The notes: generated by a model not told the origin, from the sequence alone. A stretch of DNA of 64,000 nucleotides from CADDYT01 sp035294125 (GCA_035294125.1 DATGLM010000019.1:62001-126000); one strand, 5' to 3'. Counted from the stretch's first letter, positions 8,609-18,468 are shown. Numbers and translations: made by a program.

Positions 8609-9517
8609 ATGTTCGAGCAGGCAAATAGAATAGATACAATACAGTCCGATGTAGCTGTGGATGCAGTGGCTGAGGCGAACGAACACGCGCTTTCTTATGT
8701 GGTGCGCCTGCCCGTCTTCGAGGGGCCGCTTGATCTGCTGCTGCACCTCATTGAGAAGCGACAGATGGAGATTACCACCATCTCCCTCGTTGCCGTGACC
8801 GACCAGTATCTCGCCTATTTGCGGGAGCACCTCTATCCCATCGAAAACGATCCCGACTCCGCGCATGCCGTGCAGGCGCAGGCCATTCTGGCGAACATGG
8901 CGGCTTTTGTCTCCATCGCGGCGCGCCTGCTCTTTATTAAATCGCAGAGCCTGCTGCCACGCACTACGCCTGAGCAGGTTAGCGCCGAGGCGGAGAGCGC
9001 GGCGGTCATGGCCGAGGACTTGCAACGCCACCTGCTGGAGTACAAGCTGGCGAAGGAGATTGCCTACCACCTGCGACGGCGTGAAGAGGCCGGGCTGCAA
9101 ACCTACGGGCGCTCCGGTCTGCTGGCCGGAATAGAGGCGCAACTGGCCTGGACACCGCCCACACTCACCGGCCTGGATACGCACACGCTCGCTCACGCCT
9201 TCCAGCGCCTGCTCGAACTGCATGCTCGCGATGAAGCCAACGGCGCGGAACTCATGCCGCTGGCCCGTGTGCGCGTCAGCGAGCGCATCGCCGAGATTAT
9301 CAGCATGCTCAGCGAGCGCTCCACCTCCTTGCTGCTCTCCGAGGTCATCGCCAACGAACGCTCGCGCCTCGTCATCATCGTCACCTTTCTGGCCGTGCTC
9401 GAACTCTGGAAACAGGAACGGCTTGTTGTGCGCCAGGACGTACTCCTCGGCCCCATTGTCCTCGATAAAGGCCCGCGCTGGTCGGAGCAGATACCGGTAG
9501 ACGAAGAGAGGCTCTGA
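8609..9517 (+). CDS. scpA: Segregation and condensation protein A
   Basis: A 302-residue kleisin subunit of the bacterial SMC-ScpAB condensin. The hallmark N-terminus VRLPVFEGPLDLLLHLIEKRQMEI binds the SMC neck, and the C-terminal winged helix (VIIVTFLAVLELWKQERLVV) binds the SMC head. The protein acts on the nucleoid in chromosome compaction and segregation. scpB, usually next door, is not seen in this window. An N-terminal extension of about 30 residues precedes the conserved domain. Confidence 0.95.
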   Translation: MFEQANRIDTIQSDVAVDAVAEANEHALSYVVRLPVFEGPLDLLLHLIEKRQMEITTISLVAVTDQYLAYLREHLYPIENDPDSAHAVQAQAILANMAAFVSIAARLLFIKSQSLLPRTTPEQVSAEAESAAVMAEDLQRHLLEYKLAKEIAYHLRRREEAGLQTYGRSGLLAGIEAQLAWTPPTLTGLDTHTLAHAFQRLLELHARDEANGAELMPLARVRVSERIAEIISMLSERSTSLLLSEVIANERSRLVIIVTFLAVLELWKQERLVVRQDVLLGPIVLDKGPRWSEQIPVDEERL

Positions 9518-9604
9518 AACTCGATCTACAGATTAATCGTTGTAATGCTAGAAGTTATGCAGGATGTGGAACCGTTGGTGGATGTATAAAGTCAGGAGGT
9601 ATAT

Positions 9605-10003
9605 ATGCAGCAAGGTAAGACACATGTGCGGAGACAGAGCCATACGGATGTGAAATCCGTTCTTATAGTTGAGGATGATCCTGATATTGGCCCTTTTCTT
9701 ATGGAATCGATCATGCTGGAGACGCCATATCAGGCCATGCTGGTAACAGATGGATATAAAGCATTAAAAACCATTTCAAATTTGAAGCCGGATCTGTTTA
9801 TTCTGGACTACCGCATCCCGCATATCAATGGCATTGAATTATGTGACCGTATTCGTGAGATAGAGGGTTTCAGAGACATTCCGGTGATCCTGGTCAGCGC
9901 GCAACTGCCGGGTCAGGAGGTCACGAAGCGCCACATCGTCGGCATGCACAAGCCACTTGACTTGAATGAGTTTCTCGATACGGTTGAACGTTTGATTGAT
10001 TGA
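9605..10003 (+). CDS. Single-domain response regulator (CheY-like)
   Basis: A 132-residue receiver domain without an output domain. The acidic pair is in VLIVEDDPD, the phospho-acceptor Asp in LFILDYRIP, and the conserved Thr/Ser and Lys in ILVSAQ and MHKPLD. It has an excellent ribosome site (AGGAGGT, six bases). There is no kinase beside it, so its partner is probably one of the orphan kinases elsewhere. A GC-rich hairpin follows. Confidence 0.92.
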   Translation: MQQGKTHVRRQSHTDVKSVLIVEDDPDIGPFLMESIMLETPYQAMLVTDGYKALKTISNLKPDLFILDYRIPHINGIELCDRIREIEGFRDIPVILVSAQLPGQEVTKRHIVGMHKPLDLNEFLDTVERLID

Positions 10004-10017
10004 ATGCCCTGGATCGC

Positions 10018-10053
10018 CGCGCGGGTCCGGCAGCATGCTGCCGGACCCGCGCG
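10018..10053. terminator. Perfect 18-bp GC-rich palindrome
   Basis: Arms 10018-10035 and 10036-10053 are fully complementary, centred on GCATGC. It follows the response regulator gene, so it is a likely terminator, although no T-run follows. Confidence 0.7.
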
Positions 10054-10140
10054 TAACCCCCTCTCCTCTCAAGCGTAATGAAGTATGGTAAACTCTTCTC
10101 AGTTGATTTCACCGGTTTCGATATAAGGAGATTTGAGGCT

Positions 10141-11373
10141 ATGGCCGGAGAGATTGCATTGCTATGCGAGGTGGGGAGAGAGTTCATGCCGCCTTCGGAT
10201 ATTAGCCAGGTGGCCTATGCGCTGGTGGAGGCGCGTCCGACGGAGGCGGTGGCGCAAGTGCGCATGCCGCTGAATTTCGCGCTGGTACTCGACCATTCTG
10301 GCTCAATGAGCGGGAAGAAGCTGGCCAGCGTGAAGGAGGCGGTCAAGATGGTGATTGATAATCTCTCGCCAAACGACTACATTTCGCTGGTAATGTTCAG
10401 CGGACGCGCAGATGTCATCATTCCGGCGATGCCTGCCAGAGATCCGCAGGGTATGAAAGCCGCCGTTGAGCGCATTAAGGTTGGCGGCGGCACGAATATG
10501 GGGCGTGGCATGCAGGCGGGACTGGAGCAACTACGCAGCCAGGTTATTCCCAACGCGGTCAATCGCATGATTTTGCTCACAGATGGGCGCACGATTGGAG
10601 GCAAAAAGTGTCGCGAGCTGGCGAGAGAGGCACGCGAGGCAGGCATCGTCATCAATCCGCTTGGCATCGGCTCGGACTGGGATGAAGATTTGCTGGACGA
10701 TATTGGCGAACTGAGCGGGGGCGCGAAAGCCGAGTTCATCAGAACACCCGCTGATGCCATGAGCATCTTCCAGCAGCAGCTACAGAGCGCCATTGATGTC
10801 GCGGTACGCAATGCTGTGCTCACCCTGCGACTCCCCATGGGCGTCTCCCCCAAACGCGCCACCAGAGTCTTGCCGACTATCAGCGAATTTGACGCCTCTG
10901 TCCTCTCCGACCGGCAAATCGTGCTGCCCCTGGGCGACCTTGAGAAAAATAACCCGCAGGCGGTGCTGGTCGAATTGCTGATCGCACCGCGTCCGGCTGG
11001 CCTGTTCCGCGTCGCGCAGGCCGAACTTTTCTACGATGTCCCCCTGCTCCGTCTGGCGGGCGAGAAGGTGCGCGAAGATATCAAAATCACCTTCAGAAGT
11101 GATGCCATGCTTGCCGGTCAACTAAATCCGGCGGTGATGAATTTCGTCGAGAAGGCCAACGCTCATCGCCTCGTCAGCCAGGTGCTGGACGAGTACAAGC
11201 GTACCGGCAAGGCGACAACACGGCTGGCCCCCAACGTCACTCGCGTGCTCGATGCCGAGACGCAGGCAGCTCTTGAGCAGATCGAACGTGGGAGACAGAT
11301 CTCGCAGGAGCAGGTCAAGGCTATCAGCAACAAGACACGCAAGCTGACGCAGCGGCTCGATACCTACGAATAG
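10141..11373 (+). CDS. VWA-domain (Ca-Mg chelatase/BatA-like) protein
   Basis: A 410-residue cytoplasmic protein with a von Willebrand factor A domain (residues ~40-220). The MIDAS motif is DHSGSMS, with later conserved GGGTNMGRGM and LLTDG. The C-terminal half (~230-400) is a beta-rich region and helical tail as in other bacterial VWA proteins. No signal peptide is visible. ATG at 10141 is preferred because AAGGAG lies 10 bases upstream; the frame is open to 10078 without a ribosome site. Function unknown; MIDAS proteins usually mediate metal-dependent protein contacts. Confidence 0.88.
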   Translation: MAGEIALLCEVGREFMPPSDISQVAYALVEARPTEAVAQVRMPLNFALVLDHSGSMSGKKLASVKEAVKMVIDNLSPNDYISLVMFSGRADVIIPAMPARDPQGMKAAVERIKVGGGTNMGRGMQAGLEQLRSQVIPNAVNRMILLTDGRTIGGKKCRELAREAREAGIVINPLGIGSDWDEDLLDDIGELSGGAKAEFIRTPADAMSIFQQQLQSAIDVAVRNAVLTLRLPMGVSPKRATRVLPTISEFDASVLSDRQIVLPLGDLEKNNPQAVLVELLIAPRPAGLFRVAQAELFYDVPLLRLAGEKVREDIKITFRSDAMLAGQLNPAVMNFVEKANAHRLVSQVLDEYKRTGKATTRLAPNVTRVLDAETQAALEQIERGRQISQEQVKAISNKTRKLTQRLDTYE

Positions 11374-11470
11374 ACTCTGAAATCATCTTGAGCGGGAAGT
11401 TCTGGTTCCCTCTGTCACATTTTCCGGGTTGCGCTGTTATTATCCGCGATCATCTGAAAATATCAAAGTG

Positions 11471-12298
11471 TCAGTAGCTGCCGCTCAGAGTGAGGGTAAT
11501 GGAGAAATCGGCGTCGCTGTATTGTGAGCTGACCTGGCTGGTCTGATCTTCGTTCGTGTAGATCACATCGGGGGCCTGTTCACCATCGGAGGCCCAGACG
11601 CTGAGTTGCAGGCTCTTATTGGTGGGCAGGCCGACGTTGTTAGAGGCATCCATGACCCCGATGAAGATCTGGTCTCCGTAGAAAAGAGAGCTTTGCAGGC
11701 TGCCAATGCGGATTGCATCCTCTATGCCGCTGGCAACGTGGAACTCGTAGCCGAAACGGCGCTGGTCAGGGTAAGCAGGGTCGCTAACCGGCCCTTCTTC
11801 GTTGAGATAGAAATCGATATTGTAGCGATAATCCGAACTGACCTGGCTGTCTTTCGCGTAGTTGATCACATTGTTGATCTCATAGCCATAGCGGAACGAG
11901 CTATCTTTCTGGCGAAACATACCCACGCGCACGACATCGCAGGGCGTAATCAGGCTACAACCCAGGGTGGTGGTATCCTGCGCGATGATACCGATGAACG
12001 TCACGCCCTTATCACCGGCGGCAATCCGACTCGATCGGGGGAGGAGACTGGCGGAGATCGAACGTTCGGGAAAAGCGAAGGCTTCGCCCATGTACATCGT
12101 GTTCGTAATAACCTGTGTATTATTCACCTGCACCGTCGGACGCACGATGCCCTTCTGCGACCCACACGCGGCAAGAAACGCAATGAGCAGAACACACAAC
12201 GCGAAGGTCGCATAGTGAGTTGGCTTGCTCCCACGTGGCACCCGACGTTCCGGCACAATCGTTTGTCGCTCGCTGCTCTTGCCTCTATCCACGCTCAT
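11471..12298 (-). CDS. Putative secreted lipoprotein
   Basis: About 275 residues. A positively charged N-terminus is followed by a hydrophobic stretch and a lipobox, LLIAFLAACGS, so the protein is probably lipid-anchored on the outer face of the membrane. The mature part is rich in Ser, Asn, Tyr and beta-prone, ending SDADFSITLTLSGSY; no family was recognised. Two Cys (CSLITPC) may form a disulfide. The start at 12298 (MSVDRGK) is a best guess; ATG at 12316 or farther upstream is possible. Confidence 0.65.
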   Translation of the reverse strand: MSVDRGKSSERQTIVPERRVPRGSKPTHYATFALCVLLIAFLAACGSQKGIVRPTVQVNNTQVITNTMYMGEAFAFPERSISASLLPRSSRIAAGDKGVTFIGIIAQDTTTLGCSLITPCDVVRVGMFRQKDSSFRYGYEINNVINYAKDSQVSSDYRYNIDFYLNEEGPVSDPAYPDQRRFGYEFHVASGIEDAIRIGSLQSSLFYGDQIFIGVMDASNNVGLPTNKSLQLSVWASDGEQAPDVIYTNEDQTSQVSSQYSDADFSITLTLSGSY

Positions 12299-12638
12299 TG
12301 CTCTTTGCGCAACCATTTCTAGAGGAACTATCGCCAACACCCCGTGTCCTTGTAAGACAAGTATAACACAAACATACAGACAATCACTCGCAAACGAAGA
12401 CAAAATCATCCCTATTCATTTTCTTTTTGAGATTGTTGGAAATTCAGGGTCGCTGCCCCATTGAAGGTTCGTATTCCATGAGAGATGCAACAATTTGCTG
12501 CTTTCCGGGGAATAAATTTCGGACTTTGTGTGTTATAATGTTTGTATGAGTGACATCGAGCGTGATATCGCTTCTGTGAGAAGTGGTTTCTACGAGCGGT
12601 AGCGTATTGAGAGATGTCGAACACAGGAGCGTATCAGA
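12299..12638. other. Intergenic region with RRM-gene promoter and leader
   Basis: The 340-base divergent gap holds no gene. An extended -10 (TGT-TATAAT, TATAAT at 12534-12539) faces the RRM gene and gives a leader of about 90 bases. Long leaders are common for cold-shock genes, so a temperature-responsive 5' UTR is possible but was not shown. Confidence 0.5.
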
Positions 12639-12965
12639 ATGAGACTTTATGTTGGTGGCCTTCCCTATCAGACCACGGCACAGGACCTCGCCGATCTGTT
12701 TGGACAGATCGGTCAGGTAGATGATGTTCAGATTATCATTGATCGGGACACCGGTAGGAGCAAGGGTTTCGGCTTTGTAGAAATGGGCGACGCGCAGGAA
12801 GCTCAGTCCGCTATTGACCGGCTGAACGGCAGCACGATCGGAACTCGCACCATCACCGTTAACGAGGCCCGCGAGCGCCAGTCGGGCGGTCGTGGTGGCT
12901 ACCAGAGACGAGACGGTGGCTACGGAAACCGTGGAGGCTACCGGGATCGCGGCCCGCGCTATTAA
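12639..12965 (+). CDS. RRM-type RNA-binding protein with Gly/Arg-rich tail
   Basis: A 108-residue protein. One RNA recognition motif covers residues 1-78, with RNP2 as LYVGGL and RNP1 as KGFGFVEM. The tail is rich in Gly, Arg, Tyr (GGYGNRGGYRDRG), as in cyanobacterial and Chloroflexota cold-inducible RRM proteins, and would aid RNA binding. It is likely an RNA chaperone. It has GGAGCG before the ATG and a ~90-base leader. It is followed by a 30-bp perfect hairpin. Confidence 0.95.
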   Translation: MRLYVGGLPYQTTAQDLADLFGQIGQVDDVQIIIDRDTGRSKGFGFVEMGDAQEAQSAIDRLNGSTIGTRTITVNEARERQSGGRGGYQRRDGGYGNRGGYRDRGPRY

Positions 12966-13037
12966 ACCCTCTGTCTCTGTATTCCTTATCAACACCTTAT
13001 CTAGCTTATCTAGAAGGTGAGCCATCAGGTTCGTCCT

Positions 13038-13101
13038 GAGAAGCGAGAAAGCTCCTCCACAAAACAGGCGTCTGTTTTGTGGAGGAGCTTTCTCGCTTCT
13101 C
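13038..13101. terminator. Perfect 30-bp hairpin between convergent genes
   Basis: Arms 13038-13067 and 13072-13101 are exact complements with loop GCGT. It ends at the stop codon of the minus-strand phosphotransferase gene and can serve both that gene and the RRM gene. Confidence 0.88.
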
Positions 13102-13997
13102 TATTTACCAAACAGCGTTCGCAGGCCTTCACGCCCTGAGTCAATGAAATCTTCGCGGTTGCTGTAGGCCCCATAGAGCAGTTCGGAGAAGGGTTCGTAG
13201 GTGAGGTAGAAAGCGATGCGCTGCCGGAGAGCGTTATCGATGGGATGCTGATAGCCTGCCAGTACTTGCTGAACGAACTCGCCGCCGTGCCCAATGTGCA
13301 GGCCGACGAAGTCGAGGGCGGGATCGCCGATGGTGGCGTCGCCCCAGTCGATGACGCCGGTGAGCACGCCGCGTTCGGGATCGCAGAAGATATGTTCGCA
13401 GCCCAGGTCGCCGTGGATCAGCGCGGGTCGGAAGGTGAAAAGAGACTCGTTGCTCAGAAAGGACTCCCAGTGCGTGACCGATTTTGCGCACAGATTGGCA
13501 TCGAGCAGAGGAAAGACGCGCCTGCGTATGTCTTCATAGCGTTCCCGGTAGCGCTCGCGCCACTGCTCCGGCGTGTGGCTCTCTACAAGCAGCCGCATAG
13601 CCCGCTCAAGCGGAAAGCCATGTAATTCGTTGAGAAATGTCGCCAGTGCGGGCGCGAGCTTCATAAGCTGCTCGTCCGTAATCTGCTTGTTCTCTAAGGA
13701 CTGCCCGGCTATCTTCGGATAGCCCACGAAGGTATACGGATAATGCTCGTCTCCCTCTCCGATGTACGTAAAGTGGGGAACCGGCACGGAAAGCGCCTGT
13801 TCCAGTTGTGGTAGCAGACACAGCTCCTTCTCAAGATATGGAATCACGTCATCGCGCAGGGGGAAGCGAAAGATGAAGGCATCGTTGATATCAAGCACGA
13901 AGCTATCCCATCCCCGTGTGACCGGGCGCACCATCTGGATGGCAATGTGCGGGAAATTGCGTCGGATCAGGTTAAGATACAGGTCGGTATCCATCAT
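13101..13997 (-). CDS. Aminoglycoside/macrolide phosphotransferase-family kinase
   Basis: A 298-residue APH-fold small-molecule kinase. The catalytic loop is LIHGDLGCEHIFCD and the metal-binding motif VIDWGDATIGDPALDF. The N-lobe has a Phe-rich FRFPLRDD strand. Family members phosphorylate aminoglycosides, macrolides or metabolites; the true substrate cannot be told from sequence. The start ATG at 13997 overlaps the stop of the upstream MOSC gene (ATGATGA), so the two are coupled. Confidence 0.88.
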   Translation of the reverse strand: MMDTDLYLNLIRRNFPHIAIQMVRPVTRGWDSFVLDINDAFIFRFPLRDDVIPYLEKELCLLPQLEQALSVPVPHFTYIGEGDEHYPYTFVGYPKIAGQSLENKQITDEQLMKLAPALATFLNELHGFPLERAMRLLVESHTPEQWRERYRERYEDIRRRVFPLLDANLCAKSVTHWESFLSNESLFTFRPALIHGDLGCEHIFCDPERGVLTGVIDWGDATIGDPALDFVGLHIGHGGEFVQQVLAGYQHPIDNALRQRIAFYLTYEPFSELLYGAYSNREDFIDSGREGLRTLFGK

Positions 13998-14701
13998 ACT
14001 TTCTGTTCTCTCTGTTCTTTCTCCGCTTTGCGCAGTCGCTTCGCGCGTCGCACAATCAGCGGTCCCCACCACTCTTGCAGCAGCGGGCAAGCGGCGAGGG
14101 CCTGCGCTTTCTCCACATCGCTGTTGCGGTCATGCGCAAAGTCGTTGACAAGGGCAATTGTCCACTCTGGATAGGGACGCTCAACGAGCAGCACGGGCAT
14201 CCCTGGCTCGACCACTCCCTCCTGCTCAACACAGCAATACCAGCCGGTGCGCCCGCTTGCCGCGACGCGATTCGTCAGCCCGGCGATTTGCCAGCGCCGC
14301 TCGATCTTCCAGCATGGGTAGCGCGGCCCGGTGACACGAATGCGCGCCTCGCCCTGGGCATAGATGTCTCCAATGCAGGCGCTCTGCTCCGTCAGCCCCG
14401 CGACAGTAAAGTTCTCGCCAAAGCTACCCGGCCCCATTTCTGGCCGCTCAAGCTCCACCTGCCAGAGCGGATAGTGCGCGGCGGCATACAGCAACACCGC
14501 CTGGCTCAGGCTGCCATGATTCTTCTTATCCGCCTGCTCATTCCCTTCGAGGTGCGTCGTATACAGCCAGCGCTGCTGCGCGCTGGGGACACGAAAAAAG
14601 GATGTGTGCCACTGCCGTTCCAGTGGATCAGTTCTCTCCGCCTCGCCATAGCGATGCGGCGTCCCCACCTGCACCGTCTGTAATACTCCCACCTGTTCCA
14701 T
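13994..14701 (-). CDS. MOSC-domain protein (YiiM-like)
   Basis: A 235-residue MOSC-domain sulfur-carrier or molybdenum-cofactor-related protein. The core GPGSFGENFTVAGLTEQ and RIRVTGPRYPCWKIERR, with the conserved Cys, match YiiM-type proteins that act on N-hydroxylated bases using Moco. A C-terminal helical region rich in Arg/Lys follows. It is the first gene of a two-gene operon with the APH-type kinase. Function here is inferred from family. Confidence 0.88.
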   Translation of the reverse strand: MEQVGVLQTVQVGTPHRYGEAERTDPLERQWHTSFFRVPSAQQRWLYTTHLEGNEQADKKNHGSLSQAVLLYAAAHYPLWQVELERPEMGPGSFGENFTVAGLTEQSACIGDIYAQGEARIRVTGPRYPCWKIERRWQIAGLTNRVAASGRTGWYCCVEQEGVVEPGMPVLLVERPYPEWTIALVNDFAHDRNSDVEKAQALAACPLLQEWWGPLIVRRAKRLRKAEKEQREQKV

Positions 14702-14883
14702 TATGTAGTCCTTTCAAAACCTTCGTCTGCTTTCGTGTATGTGAGTATAGACAGAGCAACGACGAAATGTCAATGAGAGCGACACAAAGGGAGAGGCTAT
14801 ATGGATACGTTGACAAACCCTCTCAAACGGGCATACAATTGCGGGCAGATAGGCAAGCAGGACAAGAGGGCGGAGGACCGAGC

Positions 14884-16521
14884 ATGGACGAGCCGGAGAA
14901 TACACAGGAACAGTATAGCGGGTACGAAGCGCAAAAGAGACGCAGGATACAGGATATCCTGGGCATGGCGACAACCGAGCTATCGGAGGTTGCCACACCG
15001 GGAGAGCGGCTGCTGCCCTTGCTCTACGCGGCAATGGAAACGTGCTGGATTGATGCCATTATCATCGGGCTGGCGATGCTCGAACTCTTCCAGGCGCATA
15101 CACCGTTGATGCCGCTGTGGGTACCTTTCGTGCTTATCGCGGGTTCCTGCTTGCTCTACAACTTCCTCGAACGGCGGGCGGCAAGGAAAGCCGTCGCGGC
15201 AGAGGATGAGGGCCAGTCCGCCATGCTTCCCGGCGCGCCGCTTTTCGTCACGGTACTTGCTATCGTCGTCCTCTTTCTGATCTGGGTCAGTCTCTACGCG
15301 CAGAGCTGGTTTCTGCTCGACCCGCGCTGGTTGCTCTCGATGGTAAACGATATTTTGCTGCTCAACGGACAGGCATACCACGTTCTTACCATTGTGGCGA
15401 TCTCCATCTTCCTCTGCTGGCGCGGTATTCGCCTGGCGCAGCGCGAACTTCAGCCAGGCAACATTTTCAGGACGCTGCAACTCGGCATGATTCTCATTAT
15501 CGGCATCATCCTGCTGCAAGCTATCGTAGCTAGCTCAGGCGCGGCCCTTGATCCCGGCAACGCTGTTGCTCTGCTCTTCCTGATTCCCTTGTTTCTGTTC
15601 TTCTCGCTGGCCGCGCATGCCCTGGCGCGGGTGACCTTCGTTCGTCACACGCACCCGAGCGGGCTGGAAGGAAACCCGGCAGCGCAGGAGCAATCCATCA
15701 TCACGATTACCTCCATCATCGGCGCCGTCCTGCTGATCCTCGCGCTACTGGTGAACAGCTTCGCCAGCCCGGCCTTCCTGGCGCAGACGCAGCAAGCCTT
15801 TTCCTGGGTCGGCGTGGTCTATAACTGGCTGGTGAATGTCATCGCTACTGTGCTGGCTTTTCTGCTCACGCCAGTTTTCTACCTCTTCTCGCTCTGGTTC
15901 GCTCACCACCCGTTCAATCCGCCAAAGATCAATAACCTGGGCAAAAATGTCTCCCATATCATCAAGAAGCCACCTCCGCAGACCTATCCCGGTTTCATCA
16001 TCATCTTCGCCAAAATCATCCTGCCCCTGCTGATTCTGGCGATTATCGTGCTGCTGCTCCGGTTGGCGCTGCGCCGCCGCCGTGTTCGCCTTGTGCGGCA
16101 GAGCGCTCCCAATGAGACACGCGAAAGCCTCTGGTCCTGGGCGCTCTTCTGGACGCAGGTAAAAGCCCTTTTCCTGGCGCTTTTCCGTCGCTTTTTTCCA
16201 CAGCAACAGCAGGAGATACGGGAAGAGCAGGGAGAACAGATTCAGGGAGAACCGGCAGCGCGCAGCATTCGGGAGATTTATCGCCTGCTCCTGCGCTGGG
16301 CTGCCAGTCGTGGCTACCCACGCCGTCGTGACGAGACGCCCTACGAGTTTCGCCAGCGCCTCGACGAACGCATGTCCTCTACCGAACCTCAGTTAGAGAG
16401 CATCACCGAAGCCTACACCGCTACCCGCTACGGCGGTTACGTTCCCGACGCGGCCGGAGTCGCCCGTGTCCGCCAGCAATGGGCCGAACTGCAACAGAAA
16501 ACACGCATCTCGTCCTCGTAG
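14884..16521 (+). CDS. Polytopic membrane protein with C-terminal DUF4129
   Basis: About 545 residues. Roughly ten hydrophobic segments lie between residues 45 and 410, then a basic cytoplasmic stretch and a C-terminal DUF4129 domain (REIYRLLLRWAASRGYPRRRDETPYEFRQRL) usually seen in or beside transglutaminase-like membrane proteins. ATG at 14884 has GGAGG seven bases upstream and is preferred over upstream in-frame starts. The gene stands alone; no transglutaminase gene is adjacent. Function unknown. Confidence 0.8.
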   Translation: MDEPENTQEQYSGYEAQKRRRIQDILGMATTELSEVATPGERLLPLLYAAMETCWIDAIIIGLAMLELFQAHTPLMPLWVPFVLIAGSCLLYNFLERRAARKAVAAEDEGQSAMLPGAPLFVTVLAIVVLFLIWVSLYAQSWFLLDPRWLLSMVNDILLLNGQAYHVLTIVAISIFLCWRGIRLAQRELQPGNIFRTLQLGMILIIGIILLQAIVASSGAALDPGNAVALLFLIPLFLFFSLAAHALARVTFVRHTHPSGLEGNPAAQEQSIITITSIIGAVLLILALLVNSFASPAFLAQTQQAFSWVGVVYNWLVNVIATVLAFLLTPVFYLFSLWFAHHPFNPPKINNLGKNVSHIIKKPPPQTYPGFIIIFAKIILPLLILAIIVLLLRLALRRRRVRLVRQSAPNETRESLWSWALFWTQVKALFLALFRRFFPQQQQEIREEQGEQIQGEPAARSIREIYRLLLRWAASRGYPRRRDETPYEFRQRLDERMSSTEPQLESITEAYTATRYGGYVPDAAGVARVRQQWAELQQKTRISSS

Positions 16522-16532
16522 TCCTTTAAAAT

Positions 16533-17165
16533 TTAGAACTGCGAGCGTGCATATTCCTGCGCGTACTGCTGCGTGCTGCTTAATTGCGCGATAATGCCGA
16601 CAATGGCAAGAATGAGCCAGATCAAACTCCAAAGCAGCGAGCCTCTGATGATGGCCCCGACAACGCCTAGCGACAGGTAGTCTAGAGGGATAACTCTGAG
16701 CAGCAGCAGGACCCCAGTAATGATGGTGCTGGCACCGCCGAACGCGGTAATAATGATAATAAAAAACTTCGCCAGGTTGAGAGCCAGCGTCAGTAAAGCC
16801 AGGAGGATAGCAAAAATGATACCCACTATCAGCGCAGGACCACTGTGGATGCCAAAGCCAAACGCCGTCATAAGCCCAGTACCGACCCAGAATCCAACCG
16901 AGGCGCATAGGATCACAACAGCGGCAACGTACAGGTAATACGCCAGCAGAGCGAAGACGAGGCCTACAATCAGCGCTATCACCAACCCTACGATTGATAC
17001 GAGGAAATGACCGTTTGAAGAGATTGCGAATGCCTGGGCCGTCAGCAGAAAGCCTGCTAGAAAGCCCCAGATAGCGATCAGAATACGGAAGAAGCGATAG
17101 CCTGCGAAACAGAAAGCGATTCCTATCAGTAATGCGATAATACCGGCAATGAGAACGTTAAGCAA
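16533..17165 (-). CDS. Integral membrane protein, DUF4203-like
   Basis: About 210 residues, with seven or more hydrophobic helices rich in Ile, Leu, Gly and a short soluble tail (STQQYAQEYARSQF). The layout resembles the TMEM198/DUF4203 type, but this is a loose match. TTG at 17165 is suggested as start because AAAGGAG lies eight bases upstream of it; ATG at 17183 would place that ribosome site inside the coding region. It is convergent with the DUF4129 gene, only 11 bases apart. Confidence 0.65.
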   Translation of the reverse strand: MLNVLIAGIIALLIGIAFCFAGYRFFRILIAIWGFLAGFLLTAQAFAISSNGHFLVSIVGLVIALIVGLVFALLAYYLYVAAVVILCASVGFWVGTGLMTAFGFGIHSGPALIVGIIFAILLALLTLALNLAKFFIIIITAFGGASTIITGVLLLLRVIPLDYLSLGVVGAIIRGSLLWSLIWLILAIVGIIAQLSSTQQYAQEYARSQF

Positions 17166-17280
17166 GGGAATGTCTCCTTTCATGCCATGTGATTTTGCTA
17201 TAAAGATTATATAGCAAAGAGGCCCGCTCCTGTACAGCATCATCGGCGCAGGGCATCGCCCCTACGGGCAGGCTGTTTCC

Positions 17281-18468
17281 CTACATCGCGCTCAACGTCC
17301 CATTTTCCACTTTGTAGAGGGTGGCCTGGGAGAGAATTTCATGGGGGAAGCTGCTGAGGTCGGTGGCGGTGAGAAGCACCTGTTCGTGCTGGAGGACGTG
17401 GCGCAACAGGTGTTCGCGGCGCTGCGCGTCAAGTTCGCTGAAGACGTCGTCGAGCAGCAGAACGGGTTCTTCGCCAGTGCAGGCGCGCATGTAGGCAAGC
17501 TCCGCCAGCTTGGCCGAAAGGGCCGTTGTGCGCTGCTGGCCGCGCGAGCCGTAGGTGAGCATGTTGACGCCGTTGACCAGGAAATCCAGGTCGTCGCGGT
17601 GCGGGCCGCGCAGGCAGACCCCTTGCACTATCTCCTTGCGCCGCACCTCTTGCAACTGCTCGCGGTAGTGTTTCATGCTCTCCTGGACGCTCCACTCCGG
17701 GTCAACGCGGAACGAGGAGCGATAGACGATCTGCAACTGCTCGCGTCCGCCGCTCAGGCTCTCCTGCAGCGGCACAGTCTCCTTGTTGAGCGCGGCGATC
17801 ATGCGGCGACGCTCGTAGATGATCTGGCTTGCCAGCGCGGTCAGTTGATCGTCGAGGTAGTCGAGCATGTGGGGGTCTTCCTGGTTGTCACGAATACGTT
17901 TGAGCAGGGCGGCGCGCTGCGTGATGATCTTGCGATATTTGACCAGCGCCTGGCAGTAGCGCGGCTGCACCTGGCACAGCGCGCGGTCGAGGAAACGCCG
18001 TCGCTCTTCGGGAGAGCCATCGACAAGATGCAAGTCGGTGGGCGCGAAAAGCACCACGCGCATCTGCCCGATCAACTCCAATGTCCGGCGCGGAATGCCG
18101 TTGATCTTGATGCGTTTGCGCTGCATGGTATTGGGCAGTTCGATGGTGCGTGTCGCAACCTGAGTGGGAGAGGCGTTAAATGTTGGCGGCGTGGGATCGA
18201 TCAGCGCGATTTCGATTTGCAAGATGTCTTCACGCCGCCCCACCGCGCCTTCCAGCCGCGCAATGTGGTCGCACGCCTCCCAATTCACGACCTCGCGGTC
18301 GGCGGCAGCATGAAACGAGCCGCCGGTTGCCAGCATACTGACCGCTTCAAGAAGATTGGTCTTCCCCTGCGCATTCTCGCCATAGAAAATGTGCAGTCCA
18401 GGCTGTAGAGAAAGATCGAGATGCGTATAATTGCGAAAATCGTTTAATTTGAGGTGAGAAAGATGCAT
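17281..18468 (-). CDS. recF: DNA replication and repair protein RecF
   Basis: A 395-residue SMC-like ABC ATPase that loads RecA at gaps with RecO/RecR. The N-terminal HLSHLKLNDFRNY, Walker A GENAQGKTN, the signature YGSRGQQR and Walker B VLLLDDVFSELD are all intact. It lies on the same strand as manA and dnaN, the usual dnaN-recF neighbourhood with manA inserted. The start ATG begins the conserved domain. Confidence 0.97.
   Translation of the reverse strand: MHLSHLKLNDFRNYTHLDLSLQPGLHIFYGENAQGKTNLLEAVSMLATGGSFHAAADREVVNWEACDHIARLEGAVGRREDILQIEIALIDPTPPTFNASPTQVATRTIELPNTMQRKRIKINGIPRRTLELIGQMRVVLFAPTDLHLVDGSPEERRRFLDRALCQVQPRYCQALVKYRKIITQRAALLKRIRDNQEDPHMLDYLDDQLTALASQIIYERRRMIAALNKETVPLQESLSGGREQLQIVYRSSFRVDPEWSVQESMKHYREQLQEVRRKEIVQGVCLRGPHRDDLDFLVNGVNMLTYGSRGQQRTTALSAKLAELAYMRACTGEEPVLLLDDVFSELDAQRREHLLRHVLQHEQVLLTATDLSSFPHEILSQATLYKVENGTLSAM

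Noticed and set aside
17341..18408. Long open frame of 355 codons on the plus strand
   Set aside because: It is antisense to recF, which has full family motifs; the antisense frame has no homology.
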